Shown piece after piece: positions 1 through 7,261 of a stretch of 64,000 nt of DNA. Where the stretch lies: the NCBI RefSeq assembly GCF_017498485.1, contig NZ_CP071795.1:2604001-2668000 (forward strand). Direction: 5' to 3'. Numbering within the stretch: position 1 is the stretch's first letter; each line of letters opens with the position of its first letter. This DNA comes from Polaribacter batillariae. Lineage in GTDB: Bacteria; Bacteroidota; Bacteroidia; Flavobacteriales; Flavobacteriaceae. The position numbers were made by a program, and so were the translations under genes. The notes beneath the pieces were generated by a model. It saw nothing but the letters and a program-made list of their open reading frames with translations. It was not told the DNA's origin and made no database searches.

Positions 1-47
1 CTGCAATTTTTGTCTTAACTCGATATAAAACGTATTCTTAAAAACAA

Positions 48-84
48 AAAAACACTCAAAAATCAAATGATTAAGAGTGTTTTT
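48..84 (-). terminator. Terminator of tRNA-Gln
   Basis: An inverted repeat (AAAAACACTC and GAGTGTTTTT, about 17 nt apart) lies directly downstream of the minus-strand tRNA and ends in a T run in that direction. This is the expected form of an intrinsic terminator for the tRNA transcript. Confidence 0.7.
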
Positions 85-86
85 AG

Positions 87-158
87 TTGGCCTACAAGGA
101 CTCGAACCTTGAATGTCGGTACCAAAAACCGGTGTGTTGCCAATTACACCATAGGCCA
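87..158 (-). tRNA. tRNA-Gln (anticodon TTG)
   Basis: The minus strand folds as a 72-nt cloverleaf. The acceptor stem pairs TGGCCTA with TAGGCCA followed by discriminator A. The T loop is GTTCGAGTC, and the anticodon loop TTTTGGT puts TTG at positions 34-36, reading CAA glutamine codons. No CCA is encoded, as is common in Bacteroidetes. The neighbouring gene at 327 is on the opposite strand, so the tRNA is transcribed alone in this window. Confidence 0.93.
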
Positions 159-326
159 ATGCTTTAACGCGGGTGCAAATTTAATGCATTCTTTTAAATC
201 TACAAACATTTTTTTATAATTTTTGACTTTAACAAAGTTTTAAGAACATTAAAGCTTGCAATAAAACACTTAAATAACTATTTAAAAATAATTATTATTA
301 AATTCGCCACATATTATTTGTTCGTT

Positions 327-3300
327 ATGACATCAAAAAAATTTAAGAAGTGGAACATCATTTTAGGGTGGGTTACATTCGCTATTGCCTTAATAACCTA
401 TACATTAACTATAGAACCAACAGTTAGTGCTTGGGATGTTGGAGAGTATATCTCTACTGCTGTAAAGCTAGAAGTTGGGCATCCACCTGGAGCACCATTA
501 TTTCAAATGTTAGGGGCGTTTTTTGCTATGTTTACTTCAGATGTTTCCGAAATTGCAAAAATGGTAAACTTTATGTCTGCTATCGCAAGTGCATTTACCA
601 TTCTTTTTATGTTTTGGACCATCACAAACTTAGGAAAAAAACTAGCTTTAAAATCAGGAAAACTTACAGATGGCACTTACATCGCAATTTTAGGAAGTAG
701 TGTTGTTGGTTCTTTGGCTTACACTTTTTCAGATAGTTTTTGGTTTAGTGCAGTAGAAGGCGAGGTGTATGCAATGTCTTCTTTTTTAATGGCACTTCTA
801 TTTTGGTTAGGTTTAAAATGGGAAAAAGAACTTACTACCCCAAGAGGAAATAAATGGCTAATTTTAATCAGTTTTGTAGTTGGCTTATCTTTTGGTGTTC
901 ACATACTTTCTTTGTTGGTAATTCCAGCAATTGTAATGTTGTATTTCTTTAAAACCTATAAAAACATCAACTTAAAAACCACAGCAATTGCAACCATTTT
1001 ATCGGTTGTTGTTTTGGCTTTCGTTTTTAAATTTCTATTTCCTTTTACATTAAAATTCTTTAGTGCATCCGAACTGTTTTTTATAAACACAATAGGTTTA
1101 CCATATAATTCAGGAACAATTATTGCAGGAATTATTTTAATTGCACTGTTTTTCTTTGGTTTAAAATATACACGCAAAAAAAACAAAATACATACAAACA
1201 CCTTAATTTTATCTGTATTATTTATTATGATTGGTTTTTCTTCTTGGTTAATGTTGCCAATTAGAGCCAATGCCAATACAACTATTAACGAGAACAACCC
1301 TTCAAGCGCCCGTGAATTATTAGCTTATTACGAACGTGAACAATATGGCGATGCCAACATTTTTTATGACACGTATTATTCCAATACATACAATAACGAG
1401 CAAGATGCATCTCAACCATTTAAAGACGATAAACCAAAGTACGAAAAAAAAGACGGTAAATATGTTATCGTAAATCAATACAAAAACGTTAATAGAAATT
1501 GGTCCGATAAACACAAAGGTTTTATTCCTAGAATGGTAGATCCTGCATCAGAAAAAATGTACAAAGCAATAGCAGGAATTCCAAAAAACAGCAAACGCAG
1601 ACCTACATTTGCCGAAAACATCAAGTTTATGTTTAGTTATCAATTTGGATATATGTATGGGCGTTATTTTATGTGGAATTTTGTAGGAAGACAAAACGAT
1701 ATCCAAGGAAGGTTAGATATTTTTAATGGAAATTGGCTTAGTGGTATCGATTTTATTGATGAAGCCAGGTTAGGTTCTCAGAAGAAATTACCTACCCAAG
1801 TATTAGAAAATAAAGGGCGAAATACATATTACTTCTTGCCACTAATTTTAGGACTTATTGGACTGTTTTTTCAAATTAAATGGGATAAGAAAAATTTCTT
1901 TACCCTCTTTTTATTTTTTGCTTTTACCGGTTTTGCCATTATTTTTTACACAAACCCAAAACCTTTTGAGCCAAGAGAAAGAGACTATGCAGTGGTGGGT
2001 AGTTTTTACATTTTTGCCATTTGGATTGGTTTTGGCGTTTTAGCTTTGTACGAATATTTAAAGCAATTTGCGAACAAAAAAACTGTTGCAATTGCAGTTT
2101 CTGTTATTTCGCTATTAGCAGTTCCAACTTTAATGGCTTCCGAAAATTGGGATGATCACGACAGGTCTAACAGATATACCACACGTTTAAATGCACAAGC
2201 ATATTTAGAAAGTTGCGATCAAAATGCCATTATGTTTACCATTGGCGACAACGATACATTTCCACTTTGGTACATGCAAGAAGTAGAAGGCATTAGAACC
2301 GACGTAAAGTTGGTAAATACCAGTTTATTTGCTACAGATTGGTATATAGATCAAATGAAACGTGCCACTTACAAAGCACCTCCAATTCCGTCTCAATTAA
2401 CTCACCAAGATTATAAATACGGTAGTTTAGACGTTGCCTATTTCTTTGAAGAATTAAGAGCAATTCCTAAAGATTCTGCAATCGCAATTAAAGATTTTAT
2501 GCGCTGGATGCAGAGCGACGATAAACGCACTTTTTATGATTTAGATGATAATGGCATTCCTGAAAAAATGTTGCCAACCACTAAAATTAGAATCCCTGTA
2601 AACAAAGAAAATGTTTTAAAAAGCGGTATTGTTGCACAAAAAGACGCCGATAAAATTGTAGATTATATAGACATTACAATAGACAGAGCTATTGCTAAAA
2701 ACCGTATTTTAATGTTAGACATTTTAGCCAATAACGATTGGAAACGCCCTATTTATTTTACGGGTGGCGCAAATGCAGATGAAGAATACATTTGGCTAAA
2801 AGATTACCTGCAATTAGACGGTTTGGCCTTTAAATTGGTACCTATTAGAACGCCAATTAAGTTCGAAGACGAAAGTGGGCAACAAAGAGAATTAAGTCTG
2901 TTTGATATTGGGCGAATAGATACCGAAAAAATGTACAACAACATTCAGAAATTAGAATGGAGAAACATTAATAGCGGAGAAATTTATTTAGACGAACAAA
3001 CCAAAAGAAATGCCATTTCTTTAAGAAATAGTTTAATGCGTTTGTCGGAAGCATTTGCAAAAGAAGGCGATACAATTAAAGCCATTGAAGTTTTAGACTT
3101 ATCTTTAGACAAATTACCAATAGAAAAATTCGATCATTACAGTTTATCTTTAGGATATCCAGAAATGTATTACAAGTTAAAACAACCAGAAAAAGCAAGA
3201 GAAACCGCAGAAACCCTACTTAAACTTTACAAAGAAAAAGCAATTTGGTTTAGTACGTTTAATATCGAAGACTTAACTGCTATCGAAGAAGAGTTCCAAA

Positions 3301-3437
3301 GAACATTTTACATTTTAGATTCTCTGTTAAACGACTTAAAGAATTACGATAAAGATGCAGAGTATGTTACAAAACAAAAGCAAGCTGTAGATAATGTATT
3401 TAAACTTTTTACTGATTTGCCGCCAGATGAAGAATAA
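327..3437 (+). CDS. GT117/DUF2723 family membrane glycosyltransferase
   Basis: A 1036-residue integral membrane protein. The N-terminal half has about a dozen hydrophobic segments and carries the family signature near residues 30-55 (TIEPTVSAWDVGEYI, then GHPPGAPLF). The C-terminal third is soluble and has helical repeats that resemble TPRs. The family is related to GT-C protein O-mannosyltransferases and is thought to transfer sugar from a lipid carrier to exported proteins; the acceptor is unknown here. I chose the ATG at 327 over an in-frame TTG three codons upstream because the family starts close to the first membrane helix. The gene stops 6 nt before the deacetylase, so the two are probably co-transcribed. 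Confidence 0.88.
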   Translation: MTSKKFKKWNIILGWVTFAIALITYTLTIEPTVSAWDVGEYISTAVKLEVGHPPGAPLFQMLGAFFAMFTSDVSEIAKMVNFMSAIASAFTILFMFWTITNLGKKLALKSGKLTDGTYIAILGSSVVGSLAYTFSDSFWFSAVEGEVYAMSSFLMALLFWLGLKWEKELTTPRGNKWLILISFVVGLSFGVHILSLLVIPAIVMLYFFKTYKNINLKTTAIATILSVVVLAFVFKFLFPFTLKFFSASELFFINTIGLPYNSGTIIAGIILIALFFFGLKYTRKKNKIHTNTLILSVLFIMIGFSSWLMLPIRANANTTINENNPSSARELLAYYEREQYGDANIFYDTYYSNTYNNEQDASQPFKDDKPKYEKKDGKYVIVNQYKNVNRNWSDKHKGFIPRMVDPASEKMYKAIAGIPKNSKRRPTFAENIKFMFSYQFGYMYGRYFMWNFVGRQNDIQGRLDIFNGNWLSGIDFIDEARLGSQKKLPTQVLENKGRNTYYFLPLILGLIGLFFQIKWDKKNFFTLFLFFAFTGFAIIFYTNPKPFEPRERDYAVVGSFYIFAIWIGFGVLALYEYLKQFANKKTVAIAVSVISLLAVPTLMASENWDDHDRSNRYTTRLNAQAYLESCDQNAIMFTIGDNDTFPLWYMQEVEGIRTDVKLVNTSLFATDWYIDQMKRATYKAPPIPSQLTHQDYKYGSLDVAYFFEELRAIPKDSAIAIKDFMRWMQSDDKRTFYDLDDNGIPEKMLPTTKIRIPVNKENVLKSGIVAQKDADKIVDYIDITIDRAIAKNRILMLDILANNDWKRPIYFTGGANADEEYIWLKDYLQLDGLAFKLVPIRTPIKFEDESGQQRELSLFDIGRIDTEKMYNNIQKLEWRNINSGEIYLDEQTKRNAISLRNSLMRLSEAFAKEGDTIKAIEVLDLSLDKLPIEKFDHYSLSLGYPEMYYKLKQPEKARETAETLLKLYKEKAIWFSTFNIEDLTAIEEEFQRTFYILDSLLNDLKNYDKDAEYVTKQKQAVDNVFKLFTDLPPDEE

Positions 3438-3443
3438 TTTTTT

Positions 3444-4070
3444 ATGAAAACATATTTCCCCCGAACGCCAGCTTTTATTGCGAGAATTTTCTCTAAATAT
3501 ACCTGGCGTTTTTCTTCTGATAAAAAGGAAATATACCTCACTTTCGATGATGGCCCCACACCAGTTATTACCGATTTTGTATTGGCTGAATTAAAAAAGT
3601 ACCAGGCACAAGCCACTTTTTTTTGTATTGGAAAAAACATAAAAAAATATCCAGAAATTTTTAAAAGAATTATTTCTGACGGACATTCTATTGGAAATCA
3701 TACTCAAAACCATTTGAACGGCTGGAAAAGTAAAAATAACATTTATATTGATGACTTTTTAGAATGCGATAAAGTATTGCAAGAGAAAACAAAACTTTTT
3801 CGTCCTCCATATGGAAAAATAAAAAAAAAGCAAGCATCAGAAATTTTTAAAAGAGGCTATAAAATTGTCATGTGGTCCGTTTTATCCGCAGATTTCGATA
3901 CTGCTATTTCTGAAGAAAAATGCCTGCAAAATGTTTTAAAAAATACTAAAAACGGAAGCATTATTGTTTTTCACGATAGTGTAAAAGCAGCAGAAAAGTT
4001 GCGCTATGCATTGCCCAAAATTTTAAAAGAATTCTCTAAAAAAGGGTTTGTGTGTAAATCTATAAAATAA
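3444..4070 (+). CDS. Polysaccharide deacetylase family protein (NodB domain)
   Basis: A 208-residue protein made almost entirely of a NodB homology domain. Motif 1 is LTFDDGPTP (residues ~32-40), with the catalytic Asp and the metal-binding Asp. Motif 2 is HSIGNHTQNH (~80), which supplies the metal-binding histidines. Motif 3 is FRPPYGK (~118), and a late IIVFHDS supplies the final His. Enzymes of this family remove acetyl groups from N-acetylated sugars in chitin-like polymers or peptidoglycan; the substrate cannot be told here. No clear signal peptide is seen. It follows the GT117 gene by 6 nt, which suggests one transcript and an envelope role. Confidence 0.88.
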   Translation: MKTYFPRTPAFIARIFSKYTWRFSSDKKEIYLTFDDGPTPVITDFVLAELKKYQAQATFFCIGKNIKKYPEIFKRIISDGHSIGNHTQNHLNGWKSKNNIYIDDFLECDKVLQEKTKLFRPPYGKIKKKQASEIFKRGYKIVMWSVLSADFDTAISEEKCLQNVLKNTKNGSIIVFHDSVKAAEKLRYALPKILKEFSKKGFVCKSIK

Positions 4071-4090
4071 TAACTGTTCTGTTTGAGCTC

Positions 4091-4116
4091 TTTTATCTTT
4101 TGGAAAAGAGATAAAA
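4091..4116. terminator. Possible bidirectional terminator
   Basis: A short hairpin (TTTATCT and AGATAAA around a 10-nt loop) with T and A tracts on its sides lies between the convergent deacetylase and thioredoxin-fold genes. It could end both transcripts. Confidence 0.45.
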
Positions 4117-4151
4117 AACGAGTAACAAAAGTTAGAAATAGCTCCTAAAAA

Positions 4152-4445
4152 CTAAAAGTATTCTTTAACCTTACCAATTAACGTTTTAGCGTCTTGAAAA
4201 CCTGTTTGGCGCCATTTCATTTCGCCGTTTTTATAAATCATAAATGTAGGGTTTTCTTTGATGTGCAAAGCGTCTGCTAAAGTTTTGTTCTTTTTAATAT
4301 CGATCTTTATTACTTTGGCTTTATCACCCAAAACAGTAGCAACGTCTCTTAAAATTTCTATACTATTTTCTGCTTCGTTCCATTCTGTATAAAAATCGAT
4401 TAGAACAGGTATATTAGCACTAATTAATTCACCAAATTTTGTCAT
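4152..4445 (-). CDS. Thioredoxin-fold protein lacking the CXXC active site
   Basis: A 97-residue protein with the whole thioredoxin layout: strand VLIDFYTEW, helix, strand KVIKIDIKKN, the cis-proline region NPTFMIYKNGE, then the C-terminal helix. Where thioredoxins have WCGPC this protein has WNEAEN, so both redox cysteines are absent and it cannot act as a disulfide reductase in the usual way. A binding or chaperone-like role is an inference. The start at 4445 (MTKFGEL) is preferred over an upstream ATG at 4478, which would add 11 unconserved residues. It is a single gene, convergent with the deacetylase. Confidence 0.8.
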   Translation of the reverse strand: MTKFGELISANIPVLIDFYTEWNEAENSIEILRDVATVLGDKAKVIKIDIKKNKTLADALHIKENPTFMIYKNGEMKWRQTGFQDAKTLIGKVKEYF

Positions 4446-4525
4446 AAATAAATTTTTTAAGGGGAGACAACGCATCAATTACTCAATTCTTAAACAAAGA
4501 TAAGAATTCTTAATAAATTAAAGGG

Positions 4526-5755
4526 TTATACGCCTTTTTTCAATTCGATTACCGTAATTTCTGGCCAAATTCCAACACGTCCAGGAAAGGCATGATATCC
4601 AAAACCTCTATTTACATTAATATACCTGCCAGCTTCTTCGTACAAACCAGCCCATTGTTTGTAAACATATTTAGACGGGCTCCATTTGAGCCAACCAGGA
4701 ATTTCGATGCCCATTTGCAAACCATGAGTATGCCCACTTAAGGTTAAATGATAATTAAAATCGTCTTTTTTTACTTTGTATTCCCAATGACTTGGGTCGT
4801 GAGTCATTAAAATTTTAAAGTCTTCTTTACGAACATTTGCAGATGCTTGTTGCAAGTCTCCTTTTTTCATAAATCGTCCTTTTCCCCAGTTTTCTACCCC
4901 AAGAAGTGCTATTTTTTGTCCGTCTTTTTCTAAATAACGGTTTTCATTTAGCAGCAAATCGAAACCAATTTTTTTGTGAATGTCTTTTATTTGTTGAAAA
5001 TTATCGATTTTATCTTGCGGATTTTCCCAATCCATATAATCGCCATAATCGTGGTTTCCTAAAATAGAAAACTTACCTTCTTTGGCTTCTAATTTGTCGA
5101 AAACATCCATCCAATCTTCCATTTCATCCGCTTTATTATTTACAATATCTCCTGTAAACAACATAATATCCGACTTTTGTTCGTTTATTAAATCGACTCC
5201 GTATTTTATTTTTTCTTTATTTGTAAAACTTCCAGAATGGATATCAGAAATTTGTGTAATGGTAAAACCATCGAACGCTTCTGGCAAATCTTTAAAAGTT
5301 AAGCTATATTTTAAAACTTTATAATTGTACTTTCCTTGTATAATTCCGTAAATAAAAGAGGCAAAGGGTATGGCTGCAATGCCCAAAGCTATTTGAGATA
5401 TAAATTTTCTTCTACCGGCCAAAGGCTTTGTTTCTCCAGGTAAAATTGCAGAAATAGCTTTTAAAACCCACCTATAAATATCTTCACCAAAGAGCATTAA
5501 AATTATTACTAATTTAGGAATCGTAACCGTTAATAGTAAACCCATTGCCATTTGAAACTGGGGTGTTTGCCCATTACCTCTATCGTACATTAAAAATGTT
5601 AAAAAAAAATACACATACACACCAACACTTGTCGTTAAAAATAAAAAACGAACGAACTTGCTATTAGAAATGGTTTTAAATGCCTGAAAAGTGTAAATTT
5701 CTAAGACAACAATTACAATTAATAAAATAATAAGTGGAATTAACCAACGTGGCAT
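4526..5755 (-). CDS. Membrane-anchored metallophosphoesterase
   Basis: A 409-residue protein. Three or four hydrophobic segments fill the first ~100 residues, followed by an RRKF segment and another hydrophobic stretch. A calcineurin-like phosphoesterase domain starts near residue 150. All metal motifs are visible: ITQISDIHSG (DxH), LFTGDIVNN (GD), ILGNHDYGD (GNHD), LMTHDPSHW (H) and LSGHTHGLQMG (GHTH). It resembles the YkuE-type membrane phosphoesterases, whose substrates are mostly unknown. It is transcribed towards the thioredoxin-fold gene, with about 80 nt between them. Confidence 0.85.
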   Translation of the reverse strand: MPRWLIPLIILLIVIVVLEIYTFQAFKTISNSKFVRFLFLTTSVGVYVYFFLTFLMYDRGNGQTPQFQMAMGLLLTVTIPKLVIILMLFGEDIYRWVLKAISAILPGETKPLAGRRKFISQIALGIAAIPFASFIYGIIQGKYNYKVLKYSLTFKDLPEAFDGFTITQISDIHSGSFTNKEKIKYGVDLINEQKSDIMLFTGDIVNNKADEMEDWMDVFDKLEAKEGKFSILGNHDYGDYMDWENPQDKIDNFQQIKDIHKKIGFDLLLNENRYLEKDGQKIALLGVENWGKGRFMKKGDLQQASANVRKEDFKILMTHDPSHWEYKVKKDDFNYHLTLSGHTHGLQMGIEIPGWLKWSPSKYVYKQWAGLYEEAGRYINVNRGFGYHAFPGRVGIWPEITVIELKKGV

Positions 5756-5819
5756 AAAATAAATTTAAAATATTTACCAAAGATAATGCTTAAAATACCG
5801 ATTGAATTTTAATACGATG

Positions 5820-7225
5820 TTAAACCCGCATTATGCATTAGGAATACACAAAAGGAGGACTTAAATCATTAATTTGGGAGAATAAGCCATCCATCCAAGG
5901 TCTTTTTTTAGTGTTTAAAGCAATCTTTAAGACCTTTCTGTTAGCATGATTTACTGTCCAAGCTCCTAATGCAAAGCAATAGACTTTTAGGGTTTTTAAA
6001 GTTGCTCGATTATGATGATTTAAGGCAAAATGTCTAAACAAACTCATTAGGTTATAAGCCACCATAATGAATCTAAAGGAAGCCTCAGTTGCCCAAAAAT
6101 CCTTTAAACAAAAGTTATCTAATCCAAAGTCTTCTTTGAGTTCTTTGATTCTGTTTTCACAATCAGCTCTGGTGTTGTAGATATTCCAAACTTGGTCTAG
6201 CGGTAAATCTAGATTGGTTACATAGCAACTAAAACGATAACCAGGCAGATCATCAAAAAGTAATTTTCCAGCTGCTTTTGGACGATCTTCTACTTTCTTT
6301 TTTATGACAATATAGCGCCTTGACTTACCATCTGTATGGTTAAAAATCATCTCATTAAGCTCAATTCCTTTTGTGAGTTCTATCCAATTATCCAAACCCC
6401 AAACTGCATTTTTTATATTTGGGTACATACGTGCTGCCATAATGTAATTGAGTTGTTTGCCTTCTAGATAATCTAATAAATCTTGTGTGTAAAAACCACT
6501 ATCTGCACGAACTAAACCAACTCTTTTGTCCTTTAAAGCTTCATTGAAGGTTTCTTCCATAAACTCTTTACAGCTACTACTATCTGCTGTATTGCCTGGT
6601 CTTAACCAAGCATTGGCAACCATTCTGGTTTGGCTTACAAAGGCCATTAATGGGTAATGTGAGTTCCTGCCTTTTTTATTGGGATTATAACCTTTTGCGC
6701 TACCTTGTTGCTCTCCATATCTTGTAATAACTGTGCTATCAAAATCTATAGTTAAGTTGTCAACATCTAATTGCTTGAAAAACCAATGTTGCAACTTTGG
6801 AAATACTTCTGTATTGCGCTTTTGAGAAAACTTGCCAAAAAAACGACTATAGGTACTTTGTGATGGCATACGATTCCATCCAAAAATATCTTGCAATGTG
6901 CTATCATAACGTAACCAATCACAATGGATATAACGAGAAGCTCCTGTCCAAATACTCAACCAAAAAGCTTCAGTTATATGTGCAGGATTATAACCTGCAT
7001 TAGAGCTTGGTTGAGGTAAATCTAATTGTGCTAGTTGTTCTCTAATTTCTGTTTGATCAATAAAACGCTTCATTAAGCTCATCCCTCCAAAAGGGGTGAC
7101 TTTCTTACTTGAATACTCAATAGGGAGATTAACCATTTGGGTTATGTGTTAAATTCGCTATAAAGCTAATAATCATAAGCGTTTATACAAAATTTTAAAT
7201 CATCTATTGCATAATTCAGGTTAAA
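5820..7225 (-). mobile_element. IS1380-family insertion sequence with 5-bp target duplication
   Basis: The element runs from about 5825 to 7220. Its ends are imperfect inverted repeats: the left end reads CCCGCATTATGCATTAG, and the right end reads inward as CCTGAATTATGCAATAG. Both are flanked by TTAAA (5820-5824 and 7221-7225), a perfect direct repeat that fits target duplication. It holds one intact transposase gene. It sits 37 bp from the polA start codon, between that gene and the divergent phosphoesterase gene. Confidence 0.85.
5838..7136 (-). CDS. IS1380-family transposase
   Basis: A 432-residue DDE transposase. The first Asp lies in LTIDFDSTVITRYGEQ (~residue 150), the second in GLVRADSGFYTQDLL (~215). 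The last acidic residue lies in YNTRADCENRIKELK, which is the Y-(2)-R-(3)-E-(6)-K signature of the IS4/IS1380 group. The length is usual for IS1380 and the reading frame is intact. Clear inverted repeats and a target duplication surround it, so the copy may still be active. Confidence 0.92.
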   Translation of the reverse strand: MVNLPIEYSSKKVTPFGGMSLMKRFIDQTEIREQLAQLDLPQPSSNAGYNPAHITEAFWLSIWTGASRYIHCDWLRYDSTLQDIFGWNRMPSQSTYSRFFGKFSQKRNTEVFPKLQHWFFKQLDVDNLTIDFDSTVITRYGEQQGSAKGYNPNKKGRNSHYPLMAFVSQTRMVANAWLRPGNTADSSSCKEFMEETFNEALKDKRVGLVRADSGFYTQDLLDYLEGKQLNYIMAARMYPNIKNAVWGLDNWIELTKGIELNEMIFNHTDGKSRRYIVIKKKVEDRPKAAGKLLFDDLPGYRFSCYVTNLDLPLDQVWNIYNTRADCENRIKELKEDFGLDNFCLKDFWATEASFRFIMVAYNLMSLFRHFALNHHNRATLKTLKVYCFALGAWTVNHANRKVLKIALNTKKRPWMDGLFSQINDLSPPFVYS

Positions 7226-7261
7226 GTTTCGTAGCTTTAGCACTCCATTAAAATCGATACA

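Noticed and set aside
318..326. Upstream TTG start for the GT117 gene
   Set aside because: An ATG three codons later begins the conserved N-terminus; no ribosome-binding reason favours TTG.
7226..7261. Native polA promoter in the 37 bp after the IS
   Set aside because: TAGCTTTA resembles a -7 box, but no -33 TTG lies at the right distance either with or without the IS, so it is not listed.
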